DNA from: Aphanomyces cochlioides
Lineage: Eukaryota > Oomycota > Saprolegniomycetes > Saprolegniales > Verrucalvaceae
Assembly (NCBI GenBank): GCA_019828595.1
Contig: JAHQRK010000014.1
Location: forward strand, 620,001-684,000
Direction: 5' to 3'
DNA: 64,000 bases
Made by a program: the position numbers and the translations under genes. Position 1 is the first letter of the stretch. The number at the start of each line of letters is the position of its first letter. Of the stretch, positions 53,897 to 64,000 are shown in pieces. The notes under the pieces were generated by a model, which saw nothing but the letters and a program-made list of their open reading frames with translations, ran no database searches and was not told the origin of the DNA.

Positions 53897-54525
53897 AGCT
53901 GAAAGGACGCGTAGTGCTTCCGCTGTCTAGCGCCCCGATCAGTTTCAAGGAGATGTTGAAGTCGATCGAAAAAAGGAGGCTACAAATGGCGCACACCTGG
54001 CTGCGCGGTGTATAGTAATCGTATGATCGTGCAATCGATTGTGGAAACTCGCCCCCAAAGGGGCTGACAGAGGAAGTAGTCGATGCGTGGATCAGTCTCT
54101 TGAAATATCCTCCAAGTCTGTGGCCGCAGTCTCAACTTGCGCATTAGACTATGCGCAGTATTCATGGCTTTTGCCCCTTGGTACATGAAAGTTTCAAGCT
54201 TCTAGAGACGACTGTTGAAGTCGCCAAAGAGCAAGCTCGTGATAAGATGCAAGAGTCTACTGTCTCCACATCTTTGAGTAAAAAAGCATAGAGTTCTCTG
54301 TCAAATGCACATTCGATGTCGCCTGTAAAATCCACTGAGGGAGGCTGGATGCATCATTGGCACGCTATAATTCGTCACTCCGTCGACCAGAGAGGACTTA
54401 AGTGCAAGATGCGAGAGATAGTGCTACAACTGAGCAGAATTCTTGCCCTCTCGAGAACATTCAGCCAGAGGGCAGACGCGGGTTGCGATATTTCAATTGT
54501 TCATTCATTCAGGAAGCTTTCCAAT
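53897..54525. other. Spacer
   Basis: No supported gene between AAAP gene 4 and the rearranged Harbinger region. Confidence 0.4.
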
Positions 54526-54703
54526 GGAAGGCTTCCAAAACCTTCGCAAAACCCATGTAAATCGCATTTCACATCCGGATAATGATTATATTTTTATTCG
54601 ACAAACTTGAAAATGCAAGGCAAATGACAAAGTGAAGCCACCAAAACCTTCGCATATTATTTTATTTGAAGCTATTTCATTGGCTATAAATTGGTAACAT
54701 TGA

Positions 54704-55174
54704 GTGTTTTTCATCTCCATTTTGGCTGGCATGCAAGCAAAGGAAGCCATCGTGATCATACTCACTTGGCTGCACCGGCAACGCCAGCGTAGGCTAGCAA
54801 CAGCCCTTCGACTGAGATCGGCGCTGAAGGAACGAAATTTCGTTCATGCTGTTTCGCTGCTCAAGCAACAACAGCAATCTCCATGGTACACATTGTACGC
54901 GTCGCGCAACACACCCTCATTCCACACAACTGGCTTGCCGCACGGTTGTAGGCCTCTTCAACTCTGGCCCACTCTAATTGCCCAGCGGGCAATATCTGCT
55001 CGATTTGATCCAGCAATAGATGGAGAGACGCTGCACCACCCCTTTCCTCGACCCTTGGTCATCTCAATCACGAATTGGCCGACTTATATCCACTCACAAA
55101 AAACCGCACAAATTTGTACTCGTTTAGAAAGGTCTTTTGCTTGCATTTCGCAAATTGCTGAGACTGTTTTTTGA
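54704..55174 (+). pseudogene. Chimera: transposase N-terminus fused to antisense ORF
   Basis: The first about 75 codons (EAIVIILTWLHRQRQRRLATALRLRSALKERN, then QQQSPWYTLYASRNTPSF) match the N-terminus of the Harbinger transposase at 27792 (QSPWFFMYSSRHTPSF). From 54931 the frame enters the reverse complement of 55292-55548, so the remaining 80 residues are antisense to the DNA-binding ORF and have no meaning as protein. The join is a rearrangement breakpoint. Confidence 0.7.
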
Positions 55175-55184
55175 GCAATTCCAC
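54931..55184 (+). repeat. Inverted repeat arm 1, about 255 bp
   Basis: Reverse complement of about 55292-55548. The two translated arms differ at only two of about 80 residues (Asn/Lys and Ile/Met), so identity is about 98-99 percent. The spacer between arms is about 107 bp. Confidence 0.85.
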
Positions 55185-55291
55185 AACATCGAACGTTTGG
55201 GACGAATGGATGGCTTCCAAAACCTTCGCAAACGCAATTTGCTACTGTTCGCAAATGAGACATTTTTCAAATAAAAATACAATTCGCATAT

Positions 55292-55548
55292 TGCTCAGAC
55301 CAAAAAACAGTCTCAGCAATTTGCGAAATGCAAGCAAAAGACCTTTCTAAACGAGTACACATTTGTGCGGTTTTTTGTGAGTGGATATAAGTCGGCCATT
55401 TCGTGATTGAGATGACCAAGGGTCGAGGAAAGGGGTGGTGCAGCGTCTCTCCATCTATTGCTGGATCAAATCGAGCAGATATTGCCCGCTGGGCAATTAG
55501 AGTGGGCCAGAGTTGAAGAGGCCTACAACCGTGCGGCAAGCCAGTTCC
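55292..55548 (-). repeat. Inverted repeat arm 2, about 255 bp
   Basis: Partner of 54931-55184. It covers the leader and first codons of the DNA-binding ORF. Confidence 0.85.
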
Positions 55549-56232
55549 CTTCACGAGATGTTGATGCACTCAAGCGAAAGTTTGCTCTTCTGAAGAACCA
55601 CCCGAAGAAAACTGGTGAGCCTGATTGCCCCTCGGACGTGCGTCGTGCAAAGCGCTTATTTACCGACATTGAAAATCGAATGTCAACGCTTTACATGACG
55701 CAATTTGAATCGGAGAAAGGTACACGAGGACATGCAATGAATTCAATGATCCAATTCTTTAGAGGATGACAGCGAGGCAAGCGACAAAGAAAACGAAGAA
55801 GAGATCAATATAAATCAAGAAATAAATGTTGTTTCACAGGAAAAACCAAATCGAAGTGGCCTGAATCGTAGTGAACTCAGCGAGCTCAGCCAAATCCTTG
55901 GAAAAAGAAAGCAGTTATCGACTTGAGGCTCGTCGTATGTTGCCAAAAAACGACAATCCTTGGACAAATTCATTGAAAGTGCCGCTTCAGCAGACACCAA
56001 AGCAACCACAGATCTCATGACTGTATTCATGATGATGGATGCACGAGCGGCTGAGCGAGAGGAAAGACGATATGAGCGTGAGCTGCAGTGGCGCATGGAA
56101 CAATCTGCTCGAGAGGCGAAGCTCATTGAAGACCGACGCAAGGAAGACGATGAACGAAGAAAGCGTGAAGATCGACGAGAAGAATTACAGCTGATGATGT
56201 TGACAAAGTTCATGGAAAGACATTCGTCGTAA
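55409..56232 (+). pseudogene. SANT/DUF6818-like ORF of Harbinger element, broken
   Basis: Begins MTKGRGKGWC, with a one-base shift near 55455. It then reads LLDQIEQILPAGQLEWARVEEAYN, DVDALKRKFALLKNHPKKTGEPDCPSDVRRAKRL, parallel to the ORF at 25691. After an intron-like gap (about 55765-55840) the second part has RSGLNRSELSELSQILGKRKQ, a TGA near 55924, and a Glu/Arg coiled coil (EERRYERELQWRMEQSAREAK) to 56232. Confidence 0.7.
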
Positions 56233-56556
56233 ATTTAGGCATATGTGATTTGATAAGTTGCATAATATATGGATTTTGAAGCCGAATTTTCTACTAAATA
56301 GATCAGTTCAATTCCTATTTAGATCAAAAACTAGTTTAAAACAGGTAGAGCGATCTAATTAGGATTTAAATTTTAGGACTTTAACAAAAGCAACAGAAAT
56401 TGAATTAAAATGCCATTTCATATATCGAAATTATATGAAATTGTATCTTTTTATTCGAAGTGTGCAGAGGTTAAGTACTTCCAGAGGCCAAATCTAGGAC
56501 AGATTAGGAGTCTACACGATTATTAAGGACAATTTTGAGATACAATTTTGACTATT
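56233..56556. other. Spacer inside Harbinger region
   Basis: AT-rich 324 bp between the convergent ends of the two Harbinger genes. Nothing else seen. Confidence 0.5.
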
Positions 56557-57373
56557 TTAGACATCAAATACGTTCTTGATCTGACTTATGCCCGTCGTTC
56601 GAACACGGTAGTTGTAGAGTTTGAAGACATTCTTGAGGCGGACACGCCTAGTATCTGGTCGATAGGGCAAAGGGAGCTGTAGCTGTCTATACACCTTTCC
56701 AACGGCACCCATGCCCCATTCAGCTGCTTGCCTGAGCGACGTGATGCAAACACTCGTTGCTTGTAGTCCGCGTCGACACTCCATTGGCTGACGTTCCAGG
56801 TCTCCACTTTTCAAAGGGGTCACAATACGGCCAGCGCACCTTCTGTGTATCGGAAAAGCTGAGTCACAGGCAATCTTCATTCCCGAATCCACAAGCAACG
56901 GGTCGACTAGGATATCTTGAAGGCCGCGACTCATGTCACCATCGTTCCATGAGCCAGGACAGTTGTGCTTGCACCATGAGCGTGCCGTCGAGACGAAAAC
57001 ACAGAACACCAGTGACAAAAACGCAATGTAGCCAACCTAGACGCCATAAGCTCGGGATAATTGCATTCGTACCATTATATTGTGCTGTTTGGAGCTCAGT
57101 ATGAGATGGCTGCTGGACTCTGAGGTTCTTCACGTCTGCAAAGGCAAAGACGCCCGTCACGAGAGGCTCTCGTGCATTTGACTTGGACGCCCAGTATCTT
57201 TGAGTCGCCTTCGATGGCCATTTGACAGCGGATTGTGGCAACTTGTCCAGTGCCCGTGAGAGAGCATGTTCAGCCTTATTGATTATTCTTGAGAACGTGC
57301 TGGGAGGGATCGCAAACAGCTCTTGGGGTCCATGCCAAAGCATGGACCCCAGACTCAATTGCGGCTGTTTCAC
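56557..57373 (-). pseudogene. HARBI1-like transposase, N-terminally truncated, broken
   Basis: The C-terminal two thirds of a Harbinger transposase related to 26590-27792: PSTFSRIINKAEHALSRALDKL, VFAFADVKNLRVQ (first Asp kept, next Gly changed to Val), CPGSWNDGDMSRGL (second Asp), ACDSAFP, AAEWGMGAVGKVYRQLQLPLP (Glu). The frame shifts near 56950-57010, partly across an intron-like gap. The N-terminal third is not upstream on this strand but at 54704-54930 on the other. Confidence 0.75.
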
Positions 57374-58116
57374 GATCGATATGGTGTAGTTGTCGAATGG
57401 TGGGATTGCTTGGAAGTTCTGTCAGGTCTGGAGGATTGACCTGGCGAGCAAGGTGAACAGCCATGTATTGCGTTGCACTTGGGCCAGGACGGTCTGGATG
57501 CTGTTGGATCTATATGATCTATTGAGCTCTCAGTGTCGGAAATAGTTGTTTCTACCTGTTGAGCCAATACATTCACGCGTGTTGCAGTTGCTCTCTGTAT
57601 TTGCTTGGCGTTGCTTGCCATTTTGTCCACGTATGTAAAGACCTCTAGCTTAAAATCACCCCCAGAGCTTGAACGTTTTGTTTGTGCTGTAGTCCATGTC
57701 CTCTCTATTGAGTCTTGAAAGTTTTCGCTACTAAGCAACACAAATTTCGACTGAGTTGAGCTGACATGCGGCTTGAGATACACCTCTATGGCCTCTGGTA
57801 CGTCGATTGTCGGCTTTTCCTTTGAGTCCTTATTCTTCTCAGCGAACTGTTTGGCGATGTTATTTGCTGCGAAGAAAGTAACTTGTTGGCGAAAGAAGTC
57901 AAATGGTTGGCTGGTTGTAAGGACAAACTGAGCTTCACCTGCGGTTGAGCGGCTGACGTGGCGGTCTCCTATCTTGACGACCAAAGAGCATGTAAGCTGA
58001 CTTGGCAGCGGCATCACTTCATGCTTGCGCTTTGCCATCGGATTCTGTCCGGATTTGATGATTGTTTTACGGATATAATTATGAAACGGACATAGATTTA
58101 GCTCTTTCCATGGCAT
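57374..58116 (-). CDS. Unrecognised 248-aa ORF, TE-associated
   Basis: From the ATG at 58116 (MPWKELNLCPFHNYIRK), or from MAKRKHEVMPLPSQL about 26 residues in, the frame is open to about 57370. Content includes SLVVKIGDRHVSRSTAGEAQFVL, QPFDFFRQQVTFFAANNIAKQF, DVPEAIEVYLKPHVSSTQSKFVLL and a C-terminal Ser/Arg-rich tail that runs into Harbinger-derived DNA. No TM segments or domain recognised. It may be the N-terminal region of a transposon protein or a host-gene fragment truncated by the Harbinger DNA. Confidence 0.35.
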
Positions 58117-58489
58117 CGTTTTAGCAGTTACTTTTACACTTATTTTGATTGCTTCTCCCTTGATTTAGCGCCTTAAAACGACTGCCAAAGCACATGAAAT
58201 TCACAATACATGAATTTGGTTGCCAAGAAGATCAAAATTTCGCATGAAGACAAGAGTGCAATTTTTGCTCTGTCCGATGTCCATCTGCACACAAGTACCT
58301 CATGAATATTCAACCAGGTTAAAATTCTACTATATCCATTGAATAATTATGAGTGATTCATTAGGAACAAATACCTGGATACAATGCGACATAAATCTAT
58401 CAGGCTTTGCAACTTTCGGTTTAAATACGTCAAATGCAGCCGAGGAGAACAATCAATGGCTTTGATTTCTCATAAGATCATCCGACCCA
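58117..58489. other. Spacer
   Basis: AT-rich, no gene seen. Confidence 0.4.
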
Positions 58490-59097
58490 GTACATGCATT
58501 TTATGGTTATATGATGAAGCTTCTAAAAAAGTTTGAATTGATGCGAGCAAAACTAAAAAATAAGCCCCCAAATGGCTTATGCATGACAGCAAGTGAAGAG
58601 GTTGATCATTCAATGCGTCTAGCATCTAATTATCTTGTACGTTTTTTCAGGCCTATTATATTGAATTTTCGTATCCTAGGCTAAGCCTGTGTCGGGAAAT
58701 CAATTGGATCCTTTGAATGGAGGAAAATATATTGTGCACCACTCTACTGTCTCGGACGAGTCCACGATGATGAATCTTGTGGATATTGTAACTCGGCATT
58801 GCACTTGCGGAAGATGGCAAGATAATCTATTACCTTGCCATCATGCATTTGCTGCAACAAAGGCCCATGGTAAGTTATGACTCCTCGTATACATGCAATT
58901 TCTTGATGTTATGTCGTTTAGTTTTCCCAAAAGTTTACAAAGTAAATGCGGGGCAAACGTTGTATGCACGAGCGGTATTTCCATCCTCAACAGACGAGCT
59001 GATTTCAGACAAAAATGTTTTACCACCAGCACGTCTGATGACAGAAAGAAACAGGTCGCCATTACTGCCCAGAGTAATATTTGAATTGAATGAGTAG
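58490..59097 (+). pseudogene. MULE-like transposase C-terminus with SWIM zinc finger
   Basis: A short exon (about 58500-58640: FELMRAKLKNKPPNGLCMTASEEVDHSMRLASNYLV) leads through a GTACGT...AG gap to GGKYIVHHST, MMNLVDIVTRHCTCGRWQDNLLPCHHAFAATK. The CxC...CxH pattern is a SWIM zinc finger, the usual C-terminal module of Mutator-like (MULE) transposases. A further piece (VYKVNAGQTLYARAVFPSS, about 58930-58990) ends at 59095. The catalytic domain is absent, so this is a 3' fragment. Confidence 0.7.
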
Positions 59098-60436
59098 GCC
59101 TGGTCCCCCACCCACGAAAAGGATGAAATCGCATGGAATTTTTTGATTAGACAAAAGAAGAAATTTCACAGTACACTCAATATATTACACATTACGTTTC
59201 TATTTCATATCAACGATTGACGTATACCATAGCTGTCATATCAACCAAAGACTAATTAGCATAGCTTACATTTCAACCAATGACTAATTAGAATAGATTT
59301 CGTATCGACCAATGACTAATTAACATAGATTTCATATCAACCAATGACTAATTAGGATAGATTTCGTATCAACCAATGACTAATTAGCATAGATTTCATA
59401 TCAACCAATGACTAATTAGGATAGATTTCGTATCAACCAATGACTAATTAGCATAGATTTCATATCAACCAATGACTTTTTAGCCGACGACTCTTTCGAA
59501 ATGCTTAAATGACGACTCGTAGTCTACTGACTTCTGCGAATTCTTCAGCCCCACTGTTCCATCCAAGTTGGACAACAAATCGTACTCTCTCGATGTCCGC
59601 GTTCCAACCGTCGCATTCACCTCGGATGGTGAATCGCAATTAATCTCCGACGCGACCAAAAGGACGACCTTCTAGCTTGGTCCTTGGAATACTAGGAAAC
59701 ACTCTGTAACATGTCGTGCATGTACACACTTCATATTTGGATTAAGACACGTTTCGCCTTGATCCATCAAGCAGCAAGTAAACAAACACTCTGAAGTTAT
59801 CCTTTCGAATGCTTATCAAGTTAATTCATATGCATTTACTCAATAAAGTTATTATGGGTCTATGTTTCAACTAGTTTGCTCTTGGATTGCTTGACAGACA
59901 CCACATACTTCAAAGTCATCGCAACGCCATACAAGTCCACGTTTTAGGGGTCATTCAACGCGCTTCATATGATTTGGATGCATGTATAGCATTGTAAAGG
60001 TGAGAATGATGCGAAATAGCTTCTCATTATATTTTATAGAATCCAGAGTTCTGGTCTCCGACAAATCTTGTCGATATCACAATAGAACTCTAAATCAAAA
60101 GCTTGGTACATGAGCAAAAACCAGGCGCTCCTCAATATAGCCTCACAACTCTCACTTCAAGGTATGCTATCGTTCAGTTCCTACATTCTCAATGTAAAAC
60201 GCACCTCTCTCGCAAAAATGAGGACATATGTCAAAAACACATATATGTCACAATTTCTTGAGATATATCAAAAACGAGGAAATCTCAAGAAATTGACACG
60301 TCAGAAAATTAGTGTATGTAACATGCATATCATGCAGAAAATCAAGAGTCCATGCCGTCCATGCAATTTCAATGGCTGTGAATCAAAGCACAAGACTTGT
60401 AACAGTCTCAGAAGCACTCAGGCATAATTCATTTGA
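59098..60436. other. Spacer containing a minisatellite
   Basis: Apart from the 32-bp tandem array at 59237-59483 I see no gene. A short plus frame at 60110-60427 has no recognisable domain. Confidence 0.4.
59237..59483 (+). repeat. 32-bp minisatellite, about 7.7 copies
   Basis: The unit is TATCAACCAATGACTAATTAG plus ATAGATTTC and one or two variable bases, 32 bp in all. Inner copies alternate between a CATAGATTTCATA form and a GATAGATTTCGTA form, so a 64-bp higher-order period is visible. The end copies are diverged. Confidence 0.9.
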
Positions 60437-61694
60437 ATGTCTCGTGAAGTTATCGCCCGCCTCCTTGCAGCTTCAAACGAGGAAATCAGCAACCTCCGTC
60501 GTTCATCCCTTCTCTTTGAGGATACGGTCCGTGAAGTTGAAGACGCCAACGTAGAAGACCTGCCTTCCCCGTACGACACACCAATTATGGACTCCTTTCT
60601 TGATGCTGGAGTCGATGCAATCGCTACGCTCACGAATTTCACCCTAACGGAGCTCAACATCCTATGGGGTGTATGCGAAGAGCACGTCAACGAGGCGTGG
60701 TACGAGGGGCGCGGTCGGGCGAACCGCGCCAGCTCCAAGGATGCGTTCTTTATGATGCTTTGCGTACTCAAACACTTTGACACATGGGAGAAGCACGCAC
60801 TTGACTTCCGTCTCCGGACTCCGACGTTTGAAAAACTCATTATGTGTATCATTGCCCTCGTCGAACCCATCCTGTCTGAGCAGTTTGTGCGCCCCGTCAC
60901 TATGGAATCTCAACGGAACAGTGGGAAGAAGTTCAGAACCTATGACGAAGCATTGTACGCAACAGACGTGAAATTCCAACCAGACACATCGTCCAACTGG
61001 ATCTTTCGCCGATGCGAAGCGCTACTTTTCCGGGAAACATAAGCTGTATGGTTTCAAGATCGAAGCGTCCGTCGCACCTCCTGGCACGTATGTTCTTGTT
61101 TCTGGCCATAGTACTGGTTCCGTGTCCGATCTGACCATCTTCATGAATCGCCTGGAAATCCACCGTGAACGTCTCTTGAAGAGTTCTACGGAAAGAAACT
61201 GTCATGATGATGGTGAAGGATCGACCACGTTCCCACGACATTGGGCTGTCATCATGGATAAGGGTTATGAAGGCGTCGACGAGGCCATTCGCAGCATCCG
61301 TCCGAGAAAGAAGCCCCGCGGTGGTATCCTCACGAGGCAAGAGTTGGAGAGAAACGAGCGTGTCTCCTCGGATCGTGTTCTCGTTGAGAATATGTTTGGT
61401 CGTACCTGCAAGTTGTGGAATGCATCTTATGCGACATTCAAGTGGTCTGAGGGGAAGTACGATGTGACTCAACGTTTGACCTTTGCCCTCACCAACTTCC
61501 ATGAGAGCCTCAATCCGTTGCGTGCCGAAGATCAAGGTTTTTACACGTCTGTTTTGGCTAGATATCTTGGAATGGCGGAAGACCGCCTGAATCTGGTCAA
61601 CCAGCGTCGCCGGCGTCATCTCGAACGTAGACAAGAGCGTTTGAATGCAGATCGCGCGACTCGTAGTCAAACCATGTACTCACAAGGTTTCTAA
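60437..61694 (+). pseudogene. HARBI1/DDE_Tnp_4-like transposase, one frameshift
   Basis: About 418 codons in two frames. Part 1 (60437 to about 60985) runs MSREVIARLLAASNEEISNLRR... to YATDVKFQP (first Asp). A one-base shift between about 60980 and 60992 moves the reading to RPTGSFADAKRYFSGKHKLYGFKIEASV. Part 2 contains STGSVSDLTIF (second Asp), VIMDKGYEGVDE and SSDRVLVENMFGR (Glu), ending at 61694. The order and DDE spacing match DDE_Tnp_4 transposases, a different family from the other Harbinger genes here. Apart from the single shift it is well preserved, so inactivation is recent or the shift is a sequence error. Confidence 0.75.
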
Positions 61695-62517
61695 CCAATA
61701 ATACAAGCTACGTGTTTCCTTCTTTCATGCTTGTTGCTTCTTCGTTGTCCCCGCCGTCTACTGGAGGGTTCTCGAGGTAAACCCCCCTCCTGAATCGAAC
61801 GCACTTGTCCAAATCTCATGAATCGCAAATTTTCGTTGTTGTGTGACATACGGTTGTATGGGTATAACACTGGGTTCAATCACCTGTGATTGCACAATAC
61901 CAACCAATCAAAATCACTTAAAACGATATGCACATGAAGGTGTGGTTTCATGGAGAGAACACAATAATCTCGATATTTCAATACCTTCTCACAGACACAG
62001 TCGTTTTTGATCATGATAGTCTTTGTCTTTCACAACAACAGTTCCATAAGATATACCTAAAGTTTCGCTTGACAATCCCTGCTTTGATTTCGAGAAACGT
62101 TATATCTTTAACGTGGCGTCATCGGATATAAATGAATTTTTGATTTAGAGTTCTAATGTGAGGCACATAAGTGTTCATAAAAGCAGCGCTCGACGTCAGG
62201 AAGATGACCCCACCACGCCGCGACCCCTTTGTATTGTATGATCCATAGATCCGACAGGGATCTCAATGTTAATGAACACATATTAAACATATTAAAGCGG
62301 CTTGTTGCAGGATGTGTACTGTTGTTTTCGACTTGTGTTACTGCATGAGAGCAAATGTTTCATTATAAGTGATCTTTACCGAAATTTATTTCATCCAATT
62401 TTGACTTTGCCTCTTTATTTTTATATATTGACTTTATTTAAATGGTACTAATTCTAGAAGGTTATTTGTTTATAGGCTAGGTGTACGGATAGATAACCGG
62501 TTGTGTCTGCTGGCCAA
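61695..62517. other. Spacer
   Basis: No supported gene. AT-rich, with short frames only. Confidence 0.4.
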
Positions 62518-63711
62518 TCATCTTGCATCATCTCGTGGCGTTCGACCTTGTGGAAATGGGGTGGTTGTATCATCAGAGACGTTCGACGTTGTGGAACATT
62601 CGTCCCAAACGTTCGATGTTGTGGAATTGCTCCTGTTTTTTGGTCTGAGCAATTTGCGAATTGTATTTTTATTTGAAAAATGTCTCATTTGCGAACAGTA
62701 GCAAATTGCGGACTTGAATGAGTGGATTACACCGGCATCTTGGGGTTGCAGGTGAGTTGTCGTATTCGGGGGAAGCATTTCAACACAAACATTCGACAAA
62801 GCTTCGTCGAATCTATGCGATGACACATTGTCCAAAAGCAGAAGCACGTGTCTTCCTTGTCTCTTCATTTCATCATTCAATGGCGTAATCCAAGCAGCGA
62901 AAACGTTTCCCGTCATCCATCCCTTTTTTGATGACGTGTAACATGACGAGACGTCCACACTTGTATCTCTTGAGAAACACCTCGGACGTTGAGCTTGCCC
63001 AATGAAGAGAAGCGGCGGTCTTGCTTTTCCGGTAGCATCGCTCGTTATAGCCACGGTTATTCGCTTCTTCACATCTTTACGCCCACGTATGCTTTTTCTT
63101 GAAATCGTCGTTTTGGGAGTAGAGCAATAGAAATAGGCAGTTTCGTCCATGTTCAATATGTTCTGCTTGGAGTAGTTTGCTGTCACTTCTTGCAAACGTC
63201 GTCGACCAGTTTCAACAGCAGCATCATTTGCAGATGCGGCCTCACCATGAAGATGCCGCATCTTCAAATCATGTCGCTGTTGGAATCGGTAGAGCCAGCC
63301 CTTCGAAAACTGAGCGCTTGAGAGACGGCTCTCTTGACGTGCGTTTGGACTCAGGCCCGCCAATATACGCGTCCGAATTTGGTCTGCCTTGTATCGCAGC
63401 ATTTCGCCAATGACTACTGGAACTTCGTACGTTTCAGCTTTTGATATCCACGTCATCAGTTCTGCTTCGACTTCGGGGTAGAAACCCTTGTGGCATGACC
63501 GACGACTTGGTGCAAGTTCCTTCGGCAGCTCATTCTTGAGAATCGTCACTACAGTGGATTGGGCTGGTGGGCATGGCAGTCCGAAGTTCTTCATAGCCCA
63601 GCGAGCCAGACTACGCTGAGTCATATGGCCATTGGCTCTGTAATAGAGCAACATGGCTTCTTTTTGCTCCTTGCTCAGGCGTAGACGTCGTGGCTTCTCT
63701 TGAACCTGCAT
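62518..63711 (-). CDS. pogo/Tigger-like transposase with altered C-terminus
   Basis: 397 aa from the ATG at 63711. The N-terminal helix-turn-helix (RLSKEQKEAMLLYYRANGHMTQRSLARWAM) is followed by a CENP-B-type second DNA-binding domain (WLYRFQQRHDLKMRHLHGEAA). The DDE_1 core follows: NILNMDETAYFYC (Asp), HVLLLLDNVSSH (Asp), LQPQDAGVIHSFK (Asp). All three catalytic Asp are present. After HSFKSA the frame enters Harbinger-derived DNA (62637-62706), so the normal C-terminal tail is replaced by unrelated sequence. The catalytic domain is complete, but activity is doubtful. Confidence 0.75.
   Translation of the reverse strand: MQVQEKPRRLRLSKEQKEAMLLYYRANGHMTQRSLARWAMKNFGLPCPPAQSTVVTILKNELPKELAPSRRSCHKGFYPEVEAELMTWISKAETYEVPVVIGEMLRYKADQIRTRILAGLSPNARQESRLSSAQFSKGWLYRFQQRHDLKMRHLHGEAASANDAAVETGRRRLQEVTANYSKQNILNMDETAYFYCSTPKTTISRKSIRGRKDVKKRITVAITSDATGKARPPLLFIGQAQRPRCFSRDTSVDVSSCYTSSKKGWMTGNVFAAWITPLNDEMKRQGRHVLLLLDNVSSHRFDEALSNVCVEMLPPNTTTHLQPQDAGVIHSFKSAICYCSQMRHFSNKNTIRKLLRPKNRSNSTTSNVWDECSTTSNVSDDTTTPFPQGRTPRDDAR
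62602..62706 (-). repeat. Harbinger-derived fragment in Tigger 3' end
   Basis: 62602-62636 is the reverse complement of about 55172-55206, and 62637-62706 that of about 55235-55310 (CATTTGCGAACAGTAGCAAA, GCAATTTGCGAATTG). The two loci share both pieces, but the sequence between them differs (a 30-bp Harbinger end at 55 kb). This indicates a mobile-element excision or recombination event at one of them. Confidence 0.65.
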
Positions 63712-64000
63712 GGTGTGATGGGTGATTGATAACCATCACCTCAAAACTCTATAAACAAATATCTATAATTGGCCATAAATATATTATCTTTCAGAAATAT
63801 TAAGTTTTGGTGTTATCACTATTTTGGAGGACGACTGTATTATAAGATACAGAGCATTTTTGCCTCAGACTGCATTGAAGGACAATTCAAACAAAGAAAT
63901 CCTGTCAATAAGGTCCTGCAACATGCACGCCATCATCGAAACTTTCAATGTAGTTTCCCATACCTTTTCGATTTCTTCATGTAAAAGAACGCTACATTGA
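63712..64000. other. Window end, no gene seen
   Basis: Upstream flank of the pogo/Tigger gene. AT-rich, one short plus frame (63769-63984) with no recognisable domain. Confidence 0.4.

Larger units (their letters stand above)
54526..57400. mobile_element. Rearranged Harbinger element(s)
   Basis: Harbinger-type end sequences GGCTTCCAAAACCTTCGCA occur at about 54533 and 55211 in the same orientation. The region contains a transposase N-terminus on the plus strand, a 255-bp inverted duplication of the DNA-binding ORF start, the DNA-binding ORF itself (+) and the transposase C-terminal two thirds (-). This looks like a full element next to, or recombined with, an internally deleted inverted copy. 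All coding parts are broken. Confidence 0.65.

Noticed and set aside
1..64000. CRISPR array, bacterial operons, rRNA or tRNA genes
   Set aside because: No spaced identical direct repeats of CRISPR type, no polycistronic spacing or Shine-Dalgarno sites, and no cloverleaf or rRNA segment that I could recognise by reading. A covariance-model search would be decisive for tRNAs.

Overview
The window looks like nuclear DNA of an oomycete of the Saprolegniales type (Aphanomyces/Saprolegnia-like). The reasons are: protein-coding genes without ribosome binding sites, very short GT-AG introns (38-69 nt wherever I could close a reading frame), single-exon transporter genes, oomycete core-promoter-like motifs just upstream of several ATGs, an oomycete-type multi-pass membrane protein, and a transposon mix of pogo/Tigger, PIF/Harbinger, hAT and MULE relics. 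The genus is inferred from gene style only.

Layout. 0.4-1.8 kb: a dead pogo/Tigger transposase. 2.7-3.4 kb: a spliced hypothetical membrane protein. 3.9-5.5 kb: a BT1/folate-biopterin-type transporter (-). 7.7-15.3 kb: four mitochondrial carrier (SLC25-type) genes, two of them an almost perfect mirror-image pair, with an oomycete membrane-protein gene between the first two. 15.9-17.2 kb: an ankyrin-repeat gene with two introns. 18.0-20.1 kb: a complete VPS33 (HOPS/CORVET Sec1/Munc18 protein) in five exons. 20.7-21.5 kb: an unrecognised spliced gene. 22.8-23.7 kb: a fifth mitochondrial carrier. 24.2-35.3 kb: a transposon graveyard with a Harbinger element, a carrier relic, an amino-acid transporter relic cut by two copies of one 607-bp element, and hAT relics. 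35.8-53.9 kb: four AAAP-family amino-acid transporter genes, all on the minus strand, one with a single premature stop, interrupted by two further Harbinger-type transposase units. 54.5-63.7 kb: rearranged Harbinger, MULE, another DDE transposase, a 32-bp minisatellite, and a second pogo/Tigger gene.

Two solute-carrier families (mitochondrial carriers and AAAP permeases) have expanded side by side in this interval. Copies range from intact through a one-codon lesion to deep relics, and transposons account for much of the breakage. The housekeeping gene VPS33 is embedded in this dynamic region. I found no RNA genes, CRISPR array or prokaryote-type operon. I did not find a clear new multi-gene biological system. 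The strongest unusual signals are the 905-bp inverted duplication of a whole carrier CDS, the precisely delimited 607-bp insertions in the transporter relic, and the self-contained Harbinger-type element with 25-bp termini and ATT target duplication at 41.9-44.4 kb.
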